The notes under the pieces are model-generated. The model worked only from the letters and a program-made list of their open reading frames with translations. It did no database searches and was not told the origin of the DNA. A stretch of DNA of 64,000 bases. Origin: Ailanthus altissimus. Taxonomy: Eukaryota > Streptophyta > Magnoliopsida > Sapindales > Simaroubaceae. A program made the translations under genes and the position numbers. Every line of letters starts with the position of its first letter. Position 1 is the first letter of the stretch. Where the stretch lies: contig OX327712.1 in assembly GCA_946807835.1 (NCBI GenBank), forward strand, positions 15,642,001-15,706,000, given 5' to 3'. Below, one piece after another: positions 1 through 12,609 of the stretch.

Positions 1-129
1 ATCAAGAGATTATAATTATTAGGTGAAGACCCAATATTAATATTAAAGATAAATTTAGACAAGCCCTATCACATGAAATATAAATCTAATTTTAAAATTT
101 AAAGTCAAGTGAATTCCAAGAGGCTGAAA

Positions 130-315
130 TAAAAATTAAAAAAGTTAAAAAATTATAAATCAATAAAACTTAACCGAAACAAAGACAAGAAAAGTCTAAA
201 AAATTATAAATTAAGAAATTAACTAAAATAAAGATAAGAAAAGTCAAGGAATTATAAATAAACAAATTAATCGAAATAAAGACAAAGGAAAGTAAAGAAA
301 CATAAATTAAGAAAT
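130..315. repeat. Degenerate tandem repeat, about 55-bp unit
   Basis: Three to four diverged units follow each other, each built as a run like aaattataaatyaa followed by aaataaagayaagaaaagt. Period is about 55 bp. No coding potential. Confidence 0.5.
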
Positions 316-559
316 CAAATAGAAAAATACGTGAGATTTCAAACTCAAAACCTTAACTTTTATATCATATTTAAAAAAATGTTCAACTCAAAAATTTAAA
401 GAAAAATGACATCTGGACTCTCAAAAATTCTAATATTTTTAAAATTTTCATTGATACCCTTGTCAAATAATGAAATTCGTTAATTTTAACAAAAAATCTG
501 TTTAAAGTAGTAAAATTACCATTATATCTCTTACAGTTAAAAAAATCTAATTTCAAATG

Positions 560-640
560 CTCAAAATGAGATTTAAACTTTTGACCTCTAATTTAAAAGT
601 AAACACTTCAACCAACTAAACTACTATAAGGTTTTTGGTT
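560..640 (-). mobile_element. Possible SINE relic (tRNA-like head)
   Basis: Read on the minus strand, a stretch like tagtttagttggttgaagtg resembles a Pol III A box. About 30 bases later, aagtttaaatctc resembles a decayed B box (consensus ggttcgaatcc). This order and spacing are those of tRNA-derived plant SINEs. The B box is imperfect and no target duplication was found, so the call is tentative. Confidence 0.3.
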
Positions 641-689
641 TATATATATGATTAAAAATTTATTAGGGATATTATCTTTAACTAATCTA

Positions 690-900
690 TTCAAGAAATG
701 AGGCATTGACCCCACGTTGATCGATATTGATCGACCGTTGACCACCCATTAACTATAGCAATTGATCGATCGTTGATCATTGTTGATCGCCATTGACTGA
801 CGGTGATTAATTGTCATTGATCAACGTTGATCAACCGTTAACCGCTCGTTTGATCAACCATTAACAAGTATTGACTAGAATTTTTAACTTTTGATCAAAA
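690..900. repeat. Degenerate short repeat rich in TTGATC/TTGACC
   Basis: About fifteen copies of a 6-8 base core (gttgatc, ttgacc, ttgatcg and complements) lie within roughly 200 bp, spaced irregularly. Several contain TTGAC, the W-box core of WRKY factors. No gene start lies near, so a decayed simple repeat is the simplest reading. Confidence 0.5.
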
Positions 901-1899
901 TGAGGTAATTTTCCACTTTTACCTTTTCGGGTATTAACTTTAACAAATTTCGTCACTTGACAAGGTGTAAATATAATTTTTAAAAATAACGAGGTTTGTT
1001 TATCCCTTCTCTCAAACCATAGGTAGAGGTAGACACAGTTCGGTTTTGTTCAAATTTTTTTAAAAAGAATAAAAATAATTGAATGGGGTAAAGAAAATGG
1101 AACCAATTTTTTTCGATTCAATTTTTTAAATTTTGGGTTCAAGATGTGAGCCTTTTTTCAGATTTGTTTTTGCTTTTTTAATTTTAAATTGTAAACTTTT
1201 TTAATTTATTTATTCAAAAAACTTATAGTTTATTTTTAGACTTAATTCTTGAGCTTATTTCATATTAACATAATTATAATTTTGCTTAATTTAAGATAAA
1301 TTTAAAATTTTTATTTATTAATAATACACTAATTTTTTACGATATCCAAAAAATAAAATGCTCTTATTTCATAAAATTAAAAATATCCACAAAAATAAAA
1401 TTTAGAGTATTTTTATTTTTCAATTTATTCTATTTAATTATTATATAAAAAAATTGAACCAGATTAGTTGATTTTTAGGAAATAATAATTGACCCTTTTT
1501 TAAATAAAATAATCCAATTAAATCGGAGTTCAATTTAATTTTTCAATTTCTAGTTTAATTTATCCAACTTTAATCACATAGATTCAGACGTCTTTACTTC
1601 AAAATTTAAACTATTAATAAAAAAAAGTTTCGTATTAATATTAAATACAAATATTATCAAATAAAATATTATAATATTTAATATTTTGAGTTAAATTTAA
1701 TGATTCATTTCATAAAGTTAATGTCTAATAAAAAGTTGAAAAATATCAATATAATATTAAAATAATATGTATGGAAAGCCTCTTCGTAAGAAATTGACCA
1801 GGAAATTTCTAGAATATTCACTGAATTTTTTCTTTTTAAAGAAATTAAATCCACGAATTCTTGCCAGCCCATTATGGAAAAAAAGAATAAAAAAAAAAG

Positions 1900-2215
1900 A
1901 CGTGGGACCGAATTTTCATTGGGAGGCTAAAGCTGATTGGTGGTGAGCCCACCGACCTTCACGATCACATCTTTTTCAAGCAAAATCTGCCCCGCTTTAC
2001 AAAAACGACACCGTCTTTTCATTTGTCTCTCTCTCTTTAATAGCCCTCCACTCTAATACTTAATAGCCGCCCACTACTTTCACTATCTCTCTCTTCAATC
2101 AACTGGTCCACGTGTTTTTCAGTGATTGCTTGTCCGGTTCTAATCCACATGATCGTCTGATGTGACCCCAGTTTGGTGGGCCTGCTTGTAACCCACCCAC
2201 CATCTCTCTCCCTCA
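1900..2215. promoter_or_regulatory. GC-richer island with G-box, possible orphan promoter
   Basis: This segment is less AT-rich than its surroundings. It has CT-rich tracts, a CACGTG G-box at 2109-2114, and an aaaacgacaccgtc motif of a kind often found near plant gene starts. No plausible coding exon follows for more than 3 kb on + or before it on -. It may be the remains of a promoter or 5' leader. Confidence 0.25.
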
Positions 2216-4010
2216 GCCTATTTTTTTTTCTTTGTTCAATCTTTCATATTTATATCGTATACGATCTCGTGATAAATTCAACTATTTTTATTTTTTTCTT
2301 AATTCGGTTATTATCATTTTCAAAATATAATAAAAAAAATTGTAATGCAAAATCCATTACAAGAAAATTTTACATTAGGATATCAATAAAATCATATCAT
2401 GTATTTTTTTTTAAATAATATATTTTTTTGGTTAACAAAAAATATTGAAAAATTCATTACAAGAGAGACTTAAGACAAAAGAATTAATAAAATTATACCA
2501 CTTTTATCTCAAAATTTATTCTTTTTACATTTTCATTACAAAAATTATTTTGATATGATTAAAATATTGCATACATACAAAAGGATAAAAAGAAAAGATA
2601 TCACTTATACCTTTAATATCTATTATTATTGATATTAGATTAGATTATACCGTTAATATTTTATTAAATTATACAATTAAAATCATAAAAATATAATTTT
2701 ACATTCTTATGCACATCATATTTTATTAGACTATAATCATCGAGAATATTATTTTACATCTTTAGCACATTATATTTCATTAGACTATATAATCAAGATC
2801 ATTAAGAATACCATATTATATTCTTACGCATACTCCACCCGAATTATAAGGCCTCATAAAAAAAATAAAAAATAATTATACTGCCTTGACATCTTTAAGG
2901 TTCAAACTCTCTTATGTAAATTAAAAAAGTAAACAAAACTTACCGTTAAAACAAGCACTCAAGTGCATATCACTTATAGTTTTACTTCCCTATTATATAG
3001 TTTAGTTTGATTCTTCTTTCAATTTTTTTTAAAATATTATATTATATTATATATCTAGTAGAGTCATGCAATTTCTATCCCACAAATAATTATGGAAAAG
3101 AGTTGGTAATTATTAGAGAAATTATTGAACTCAAAAGATTCAATTATTAATTAGAACATATATTTAATTTTAAAGTCTAAAATTAAAAAATTAAAAAGAT
3201 CCCAAAAGACTAAAGATTGGAATAAAAAAAAAAGTTCAAAAAATTATAAATCAATAATTTGATTTGAAGGTCTAGTGAATCTTAAAAAAATCAAAATAGA
3301 GAAAGTTAAGAAATTATGGATAAATTTTTTAATTAAAATAGATATGAGAATTTAAAATAAGACCTTGAATTTGATACTATATTAGATAAACATTCGACCC
3401 CAAAATTTAAATTGTCAAGTGAAGACTTAATATTAATATTAATATTAAAAATAAATTTTAATAATATTTACTTAAATGACTTAATAATAAAAGACTTATA
3501 ATACATTATTTCTCAATTGAAATGAAGATCTTGATTTTAAAACACCCCATCCTTCATATATATATAAAGTCTTAACAACTCAATATTATTATTAAAACTT
3601 AACAAACTCAATAAAAAAAATTAAGTTGATATCTTCTAAAAAAATTAAATTGAACATAATTTTGAGATTGAAAGATTAAATGACAATATTATATTACTTC
3701 ATAAATTCTTACCTAGTTTCTTGATTAAAACTATTAGTTAAATACTTGATTTAAAAGGTTGAATTATTAAATAAGAGTTTGACATAAGTATTTAAATTTA
3801 ATTTTTCTAATATAAAAAGAGAGAAGAATTTGAAGTCAAGACTTTTATTAAAATAAAAAATAAATATTTTGTCAATCCTTGGACACATGCTTTCAGTTTA
3901 TCGCGATGCGGCAATAATCCGCAAAATCTCGTATCTAATATTTTTAAATAAATTTATAAATTATTAAAATAAAAAGCAAAAACAAACAAGAAGTAACCGA
4001 AAGAACCGTA

Positions 4011-5678
4011 TCAACACTCACCGTCCTTAGCCCCACCCATTTCCCTCCTGTTTTTGGCACACGCCTGCCTCTTCCTCGTCTCGCCAGTTGCCCCCATCCC
4101 CCAGCTCCCTCTCTCTTTCTTTCGAAAACGCCACCGTTTCATCCAACTCTTTCTTTCTTTTTCAACTCTTTGACAACAGCTTGAAACCTCACTGACCCAA
4201 AATTTATTAATTTTTTTCGAATTAATCACAAGGTAATTCCAAAATCTCTCCTTACTTCCGACACGCCGTCGTTTCAATTCACTTCCCCGCTTCGTCGTTC
4301 TCAGATTCTAAACCGATTCTTGCGATAAAGATTTAGTTTTCCTTTTTTTTTTTTGCTTTTTTTGGTAGTTATTTTATCTCAATAAATGCTTTGGCGTGAC
4401 GATTTTATTTCACCCGGCGTTGAAAATCAAATCTCACCTAATATAAAAAACAAATTCTGTTCCCGGTTAAAAGTTTCACTGAATTCAATTTTCACAACCA
4501 ATTTAGGAAAATTAGATTGATCTGAATGTAATTTTTTTTTTTTTTTTGGCTCTTAATTTTGTTTCAGGTTTTTACAGATATATAGATTTAAGCTAAATCT
4601 CCACTGTAGATTCTGCAAATCTCGCATTTATTATTTACGAGGATTTGCTGTTAAAGATATTGTTTTTATAATTTATTTTCCAATTTTTGTTTGTTTATTT
4701 TGTTATTTTATTGGATGAATTGGAATTTATACTATTGTAAGTTAATCAATGTACCAATTTATTTATTTCATTTTTTTAATGTACAGTTTTTTAGACTTTT
4801 GAGTTATGGTGTTCAGTTTTTAATGAACACGTGTGATGCTATGTATTATTAATTAATGTTTGTATTTGCAGAGTTTAAAGCTGTGAATGTATGCAAGTAG
4901 TTTCCCTGATGCTTTAGATTGATGTATGTGAACTGGGTTTGGTTCATTTCATTTCACCAACTTTTTTTTGGTTGTTGTTGTTGTTACTTGAACTGATGGA
5001 TTTACACGGTTTTCGAAGTGAATACGTGTCTTTGATTGATTGGGTTTGTAATATTTAAAAAGTAGTTTAATGGGTGTTGATCAGCAGGTAGTTTTATGAA
5101 TGGTAAAGTATTGATTCTGTTTCTGTGGAAATTATTAAGTTTATAGTTTGTTTATAAATTCTCAAAGTGTGGGCTTCCGCGTTTTTAAAATATAGATGCT
5201 ATTTAGTCTATCTGGTATAGCTCAAAACAAACTTCAAAACATGTTGTTTTGAGCTATACCAAGAAGATTAGATGCATTCACTTTTTAAGATGTGTAGATG
5301 TCTACGCTTGAGAAAGACTCTTTGTTTGTTTATTTATGTAAGTTGGGATTTCTTCTACGAAATAATTTTGATTACATGAGGCAACCTTGAGATGCATGTT
5401 GTTAAATATTTGGGATTGAATTTTATCATAAAAGTAACAGAGTATAGTAACTTAATTCTGCTGGTCTTTTTTATGCATTGAGTCGTTCTTGATATTGATT
5501 GTTGGGTGCTTGTCATATGATGAAGAGCAGAATTATATATTTTTCTTGACTCATTAGTGCTCTTGTTTATGATGTAATGCATTTGGAACTAACTTATGCT
5601 TCTTCTTTTTTTCTTGTTTTACTTGCAGTTTTTGTAGCTAGATTGTATTTTGATTATACAGGCACACCTTAGTTGTTA
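4011..5678 (+). promoter_or_regulatory. Probable 5' leader and leader introns of the BTB-TAZ gene
   Basis: At about 4011-4310 the sequence changes to CT-rich, GC-richer DNA typical of a plant 5' UTR (two aacgccac/cgccgtcgtttc motifs). T-rich intron-like DNA follows. Acceptor-like sites occur at tatttgcag (about 4871), tacttgcag (about 5628) and attatacag (about 5661), the last only 17 bases before the ATG at 5679. The leader is therefore probably interrupted by one or two introns. Exact transcription start and donors cannot be fixed without transcripts. Confidence 0.5.
5213..5261. repeat. Perfect 18-bp stem-loop in the leader intron
   Basis: tggtatagctcaaaacaa at 5213-5230 is exactly complementary to 5244-5261, with a 13-base loop. 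The pairing continues imperfectly outward (about 5195 to 5279), giving a hairpin of about 85 nt. It lies inside the presumed leader intron of the BTB-TAZ gene. It could be a tiny foldback element or a small-RNA precursor. Confidence 0.75.
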
Positions 5679-8600
5679 ATGGCTTCACCAGATATTGAAT
5701 CTCCCTGGCTATCTTCTGTTGGTGAATCGGTTTGTGGATCCTTTAATATACGCGTTGAGGAGGGGAATACAGCCGATATTTTACATGTGCTGGAAGCTCC
5801 CACCTCTTCTGTAACCTTTAACTCTAATATTCCCAAACCGCCTCCTCTCCCTGGTAAACCCTGTATAGAAAACAAGTATCATAAGAGACTTTTAGACTGT
5901 AGCTTTGTCCCCAAGCAAACAAAAGATATGTGGGATAGGATTTTCAAAGAAGGAAATGATGCCGATGTGTATATTGTTGCAGAGGACATATCCTGTATTC
6001 CAGCTCATTCCTATATTCTGGTGAGTTAATTGAACTTCGCTTTACTTCTCTGTTAAATTAGAGCTACCATGGTGGTTTTTGGGAATGAACATTTCTTAAG
6101 CAAAGGATTTTCACTTCAAAATATGTAGATATAGTGATAATGATGGGATTACTTTGGTTATATATGGCCATGGGATCACACGTATCCAATTTGATTGGGT
6201 ACAAATTGCTGAAGTTAGAACTTTTATTTGTGCAGAGTACTGCATCACCAGTGCTGGGAAAAGCTCTGCAGCAGTCAAAAGCGAAGAATGGTATCAGATA
6301 TATTAAGATTCCTGGGGTACCTCATGAAGCTGTCTATGCATTCATTCGGTTTCTCTATTCCTCCTGGTACGTGGAAAGTGATCTTGCCAAATTCTTGTCA
6401 TGCTTGAATAACTAAGTAGATTATGTTTTTGTTGTCAAATTAAGAAGATCTTTTCTCTGTTGTCAAATCATTACTAATAATATTTTTCCTATATGTATCT
6501 TATGTCAACTTTCTGAACATTATTTTGTTGTTACTCGAATGATGCAAATATGATTTTCAGAGTGTTTGCTTGTTATTGATTTATTGGGTTATGAGATCCC
6601 AAAAAAGAATTTTAATTGGTGATGATGATTCAAAAGATGTGCTAGATTTTTTCTGCTAGTACTTTGTTATTTGATTTCTGTTACTGTTTGACATTATTAA
6701 GTTTCTTATTTGTTTATTTACATAAGTTGCAGTCCTTATGGGGAGAAGTGTTGATATTATGAATATGATGAACCGTGATATGGATTTGAGTCAAACATTT
6801 ATACTAAGATCGATATTTATATGGTAAAAATACTCAATACGTTCTTTATGAATTCATTTGTTGTAATGTTTAGATTATTAAATACTATTGCTTGAGAAAT
6901 AGCTTTCAGGATTTAGACTCAGGGTATTGTGTGTGATTGTTTAGCTGATCTGTCTTCCGGACAGTGGTTTCACTATTAGTTTTGCAAGTCTCATAATTGT
7001 CTGAGTTGATATATAGACAAGTTATCTCTGTGTTTAGTTTTTTTTTTCATCTTTAAATATATTTTCTAATATCAAAAGTGCAGCTGGAGTGTAGAAAGGA
7101 AAGTCTGGTTCTTACTCGTATTGTATTCTGTCCCTTGAAGCTCATACATAAAAGAAATTTAAAAAAAAATGCTTGTCAGTTCTATGTAATTTGTGTTTCA
7201 TTAAAAATAAATTTAAAAAAAAAACCTGATGGACAGAGAAATACATAGTCTTGCATAGTTATTGTGCTTGTTTTCAAAGAGAACTTATTTTCTTGATTGT
7301 CAGTGGATAATAATTGTTTGAATTCATGCTTTCGTAAGTTGGGTCAAAGTTCCCCTTATTATATTGTGCATTTAATCTATACTGGCTTGGTAGACTTACT
7401 TTTCTTTGATAACCTATTGCAGCTATGAAGAAGAAGACTTGCAGAAGTTTGTTCTCCATTTGTTGGTTTTATCACACTCCTACTTGGTTCCATCACTGAA
7501 AAAAGTTTGTATATACTTTCTGGAGCAGGGTTGGTTGACCAGAGAAAATGTAATAGATGTGCTTCAGTTAGCTAGGAACTGTGATGCACCAAGGCTCTCC
7601 TTCATATGTGTACACATGATTGTTAAGGACTTTAAATCTATATCTTCAACTGAAGGTTGGAAAGTCATGAAGCGTGCTAACCCTGCCCTTGAACAAGAGC
7701 TTGTAGAGTCTTTGGTTGAAGAAGACTCCGTAAGGCAGTTCCTATTTTTGTGCTACTATTCATATTGGTTTATTGATTATGATAATGATATCAACTTAAG
7801 TTATTTGAGATCTGTCATGATGACATACCAAATGTTTGTCTGTGTGTGCTTGTGTTCTACAATTTCTGTGTACTTAGAATATGATAAATTTTTCCACCCT
7901 TTTTTTTATTGTTAGAATGTTAGTCCCTTACTAGAATATACTTGTTCATTATGCCCTAAAACCTTCGATTTCAGTCATGCAATCAATTTATTTTTGAAGT
8001 ATTTCCGAGCATATTTCTTTTTCTAATATGCATTATCGGCGTCAAAATTTATAAATATATCTCCTTTGAAGGGAAAAGTTTTACATTAAATGATTGATTG
8101 GCTTTCTTGCTACCTTACATGTTCCATTTTCTCATTATTAATTATCACATCTGGAGTTGGACTCTTTTATCTCAAAAACTTTCAAATGCATTCTTCTTTC
8201 TTCTCAGTCGAAAAGTTGAGAATCTCTTCTTAGTGGGATATTCGTGGCTCTGTATCCATTGGTTTCAAATCATAAAATCTTTATGGAAAATGTCTACACT
8301 GGCTATTTGCTAATCTGGATTCCCGCACCAGAACTTATATGTACTGGGCAAGTTATTTTCTACTGAATATCTTTTGGACCCTGTAAAAGTTATCCAAGTT
8401 AACTTTTAGCAATTCTTTTATGTCCAATAGATGGCGCTCCCTCCGCGGAATGCCTACTTGGTTGACATGCAATAAAATTGCCATTTTTCTAAATGTCTCA
8501 AAATGAAATATTTAGTTTAATATGCTTTGGAACCTGTTTTTCTACGAAGTTCCACTGCTACTTCAATCATTTGACTTCTTAACATCTTCATGACAACTTC

Positions 8601-9732
8601 TCTCTTCATTAATTTTCACATTAGTAGTTGTATGTTTTGTCTTATGAAATAAAGTCAGCTGTTGATTTTGGTTTCAGTATAGTTTCTGGAAAGTAATCAT
8701 TCATATTTACTTCCTGGTTTTAGAGAAAACAAGAGAGGTTAAGAAAAAGGGAAGAGAGAAAGGTGTACTTGCAACTGCATGAGGCAATGGAGGCACTTCT
8801 TCACATATGCAGAGATGGGTGTAGGACAATTGGTCCTCGGGACAAAGTTCTCAAAGTAAGCCAAGTGCCCTGCAATTTTCCAGCTTGCAAAGGCCTTGAA
8901 GCTTTAGTCCGTCATTTCTCCAACTGTAAGACTCGGGTTCCTGGTGGATGTGTTCACTGCAAGCGCATGTGGCAGCTCCTTGAACTGCATTCTCGCATGT
9001 GTGATGACCCTGATTTATGCAAGGTCCCGCTTTGTAGGTAAGCATGAAACTCTCACTAACCCATACTATGTGCCAATAAACTTACACTAAAAAATAAAAG
9101 AACAATAGAAAAAGTACTACAAATCCTTAAGTGACATTAACCTTAGAAAAGAGGAAGAAGAAAGATTCAGAGCTTTCAATACACACATGTTAGAAATTCA
9201 CTTATTCTTAGAAATTCTGTGGTAGCATATCATTAGTATTTGGTCTCAGTGACATGTAAGAGCCCAAACTTATCTATTGTATGATTTATTAAGGATATAG
9301 TCAATTGCTCTAGCTCCACAAATGGATGGTTAGGTCGGTGTTCAAGTAGCTACTCAGGGTCTGTTTAATATAAAGGTGATTATTTGTAACTTTGGAACTA
9401 TAAGTTTGTTGGTAAACACTACGTCCACTCTGCAGCTAGATGTTTATCAAACATCCACCTACTTTGCAGCTTGAAAGTCACAACACTTGTACATCAAACA
9501 GACTCCTAGTTTAGTAGTTAATAAATTTATTTTCTGTAAAGTAGCTGAAATGACTAAATTCTTGGAAAATAAGGAAATGAGCATCTCTCTATGCATTTTC
9601 AGGCATTTCAAAGAAAAGATGCAGCAGCAAAGCAAGAAAGATGAAGCCAAGTGGAACTTGTTGGTGAGCAAAGTAATAACAGCAAAGAAAGCACTAGGAC
9701 CCTTCTCCGCCCGGCACTCTGGTTTATTATGA
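5679..9732 (+). CDS. BTB/POZ and TAZ domain-containing protein (BT family, closest by eye to BT4)
   Basis: Coding exons are 5679-6020, 6236-6366, 7423-7729, 8724-9037 and 9603-9732, all with GT-AG introns and phases that join in frame to 407 aa ending TGA. The ATG at 5679 is chosen as the first in-frame ATG after the last leader acceptor. A leader rich in Ser and Pro (PPPLPG near residue 55) precedes a BTB/POZ domain at about 92-200 ([24 protein letters not shown]). The TAZ zinc finger lies at about 280-375 ([51 protein letters not shown]). The C-terminus ([12 protein letters not shown]) matches the conserved calmodulin-binding tail of plant BT proteins. Known family role: nuclear/cytosolic scaffolds that can bind CUL3 and calmodulin, in gametophyte development and stress, sugar or nitrate responses. 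Which BT paralog it is remains unproven. It appears intact; AATAAA at 9870-9875 is a plausible poly(A) signal. Confidence 0.93.
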
Positions 9733-9739
9733 CCCTGAA

Positions 9740-11544
9740 TTTCAGCACCTTCATGTGTTTGTTTGAAGGTAGTGCTAATGTTCCCTTAAAACTTTTGCAA
9801 GAAACCCTGGGAAATTGTGAAAATGAATAATTGTAAAAGAAAAAACAAAAAATGAAATAAAATATAGTGAATAAATTTTTTTACTTTATTGGTAAGAATG
9901 GGAGGTTATTTTTGTTCATGGTTAATATTTTGCACAGAGAATGAAATGAACGATATAAGTTGAAGTTTCAGCTCTAAATATTCATCTTACTGGAATTGAG
10001 TTTTGATAATAACATCAGTTTTTAATGAAATTTATATAATAGGAGACAGCTTGAGGGATAAATTTTTTTTTATACATTACCATGTTTTTTGAATTTTTAA
10101 AATTAGTGTATGACCGTTTCTTCTTAGTTTTATTAGATTTAGAAAATTAGTGTATGACCGTTTCTTCTTAGTTTTATTAGATTTAGAATAGCAATTATAA
10201 TATGGTCTATAGAATAAAATTGAGAGCAAGACATGCAATATGTGATAGACAAATTTAACCTAAATTTCATTTCTGGCATAACTTCTATTCAGGCATGACA
10301 AGATATGGTAAAATCATACGGGTAACATGACATTGTAACAAAAAAATCATAATCATAATAATAGTTCATGTTTTCAAATTGAATTCGCTTTACAACAACT
10401 CCACATCTAAAAATTCTTCTTTCAAAAAGCAAATAAATGTCAAATAATAAGAAATTGAAGGAAACTAATTTTCGGTTTCACATGTCGTAAGGTGTGAGAT
10501 AGAGGTAGCAACTTAGGTTTAAAGAAAGGCGATGACAACTTATTATCAATATTTAGTAAGGAAGAATTTCGCTTTAAAATTGATCAACCAAAAATCTTGA
10601 GGAGTGAATCCGGGAAGAAGAGGATGTGATCAAAATTGATCAACCAAAAATCCTGAACAATGAATCCAAGAAGAAGAGGACAAAGTTACAACATAAAAAG
10701 ATTGCAATGAATATTGAGAAGAAAATGATGAAGTTATATAACATAAAGATGTTGCAATATTTATTACTAAATGGAAGATGATAATAGTTCAGAAAGATGT
10801 AAAACTACCTTCTTGGGAGATGAAAGATGCGGGGAAAAGTGAATGATACAATAATTAACCTTTGATCTTAATAAACACTACAACTTAAGTGAATATGCTA
10901 AGTTCCTAAAAATTAGATCTCACAGAAATTAGTTTTTGCTATTAATAACTCCTTAAATTAACACTAGATTTTAGTAAGTGTTTAATTAAAAAGAGAATAT
11001 TATAGTAAGTGTTTAATTAAAAAGAGGATATTATATGTGAGGAGTATTTAAATAACAAACAGTCAAGCGATAATGGTGAATTAAATCAATCAATTGAATA
11101 GAATGTATGTGATGACTCAATTGCTAATAGAATAATATGAATGAACTATGAGTAAGGTTATGTGTTTCTTTATAATGTATAAAATTTAATTTGTGTCAAA
11201 TATAAATATAAAAATTCAAATCCTTGTCAAAGTATAGATTTAATTAAATTTTAGTTAATTAAGAATTATAACCCTTTTTAAATAAGAGAGATGAATTTAA
11301 ATAAAATTCTTTTACTTGTAAAAAATTATTCTTCATGTAAAATATTAATTAAATAATTAAAATTAAAATAAAATTTAAAATTTAATTTGTTCTCACTTTC
11401 TCATAAAGCTTATGATCCGTATGTGGAATTATAGAGTTGACAAACTCGATTATTTTATAAGATGGACTCGAAATTTAAACTTGTGACTTAACCTACGCAT
11501 AAACTAATTGGGCTTACAAATAATGGTCCAATAGTGACAAAGAG
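9740..11544. other. Intergenic DNA with three small tandem duplications
   Basis: No gene is visible. A 44-bp unit (attagtgtatgaccgtttc...) occurs twice at about 10099-10186, almost perfectly. A unit of about 55 bp (gatcaaccaaaaatc..gaatcc..gaagaagagga) is duplicated at about 10580-10680. A unit of about 31 bp (tagtaagtgtttaatt...) is duplicated at about 10972-11033. Confidence 0.6.
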
Positions 11545-11682
11545 TATACAATCTCTATAATGAAATACATAGTATCTAGACTAATCACGTTTATATCAAT
11601 TAAAATGACCTTAATAAATTAAGATAAACGTGATTAGTCCAAACACTATGCTTTCTATTATGAGATGATCATACTGTTAAAA
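11545..11682. repeat. Foldback element with arms of about 55 bp
   Basis: gactaatcacgtttat at 11579-11594 is the exact inverse of 11624-11639. Imperfect pairing extends outward on both sides to about 11545 and 11682 (catagtatcta against catagtgtttg). The whole 138 bp forms a hairpin with a short AT-rich loop. It ends just before the left end of MULE 1. MITE-like, family unknown. Confidence 0.6.
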
Positions 11683-12289
11683 AATGTAGGTCATATATTT
11701 TGTTAGGAAAAGGCCAAAATTGACCTTTTTTTAATATTAAATTTATTTTAACTAAGTCAAAGATGCTAAACTTTATTAATCAAAGAGGATAAAATATAAC
11801 TATTTTTTTTTTTTTACAAAATACACTCCAAACTGAAACCCTCAAGCAAAATTCAATATATCGCTACATGGCACAACCCCAACTTGCCATGTGGTAAATT
11901 TTTTAAATTTTTTATTTTAAATTTTAGTGTTTATTATTTATTTTATTAAATTTATTTTTATTCTAATTTTTATTTAATAAATACATCATTTTCTCTCTCT
12001 CTCTTTTAGACACTCAAATTTTTCTAAATTCAACATCAAGTTTGCATACAATTTGTAAATTGTCCTAAAACGCATGATATTTTGAAGAATAGAAGTGAAA
12101 TAATCGATTGTGAATTAAAAAAAAATAGAAATAAACCAAAAATTGATGAGTTTTTATTGTTTGTTTGTTGTTATTGTTGTTAATTTGTAAATGTAGAGTT
12201 AAAATATGTAAATTTAGTATTAAAACGTGTTAAGAATGTTAAAATAATATTAAAAATAAGTGCAAAAAGTCAAAAATAATAATAAAATA

Positions 12290-12435
12290 ATTGAAAATGG
12301 TCGATTCAGCGTGCATCTCATGATGCACACACCAGAGCGTGTTCCATATGCCGAACATAGACCATCATGCCTCGTGCGTGGTTGCACATACTAAACTGAT
12401 GCACGCACATCAACTTGGGCGAAGCACGTGGCATT
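12290..12435. repeat. GC-rich subterminal block of MULE 1
   Basis: A GC-rich island in AT-rich DNA, with repeated gtgcatc/gatgcac words and partial palindromes. It sits about 200 bp ahead of the transposase remnant, the same relative place as the palindromic block of MULE 2. Confidence 0.5.
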
Positions 12436-12609
12436 TTTAAAATTTTTTATAAATCAAAATTTTTTCATTCATTTATTTATATTAAGTTTTATTTTTTAAT
12501 TTTATATTTTTATATTCAATGTTTTGTATTGTTTTAAATTATTATATATATAATTATACTAAACTGATAATTATTTTAGTGTTATTTTTTTTCAAGTGTT
12601 GATAATATT

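Larger units (their letters stand above)
1..4000. other. AT-rich intergenic DNA with no recognisable gene
   Basis: No convincing coding region is visible. The stretch is strongly AT-rich with homopolymer runs. Segments near 60-170 and near 3110-3470 resemble each other (shared phrases such as aaattataaatcaataa and caatattaatattaa), so a diverged dispersed repeat occurs at least twice. The only GC-richer part is about 1900-2215. Open frames here are low-complexity and carry no domain. Confidence 0.6.

Noticed and set aside
1020..1580. Possible MITE: gttcggttttgttc near the left and ttgaacc words near the right, resembling the 18.6 kb MITE
   Set aside because: Ends are not clean inverted repeats, GC-rich terminal motif is missing and no target duplication is visible.
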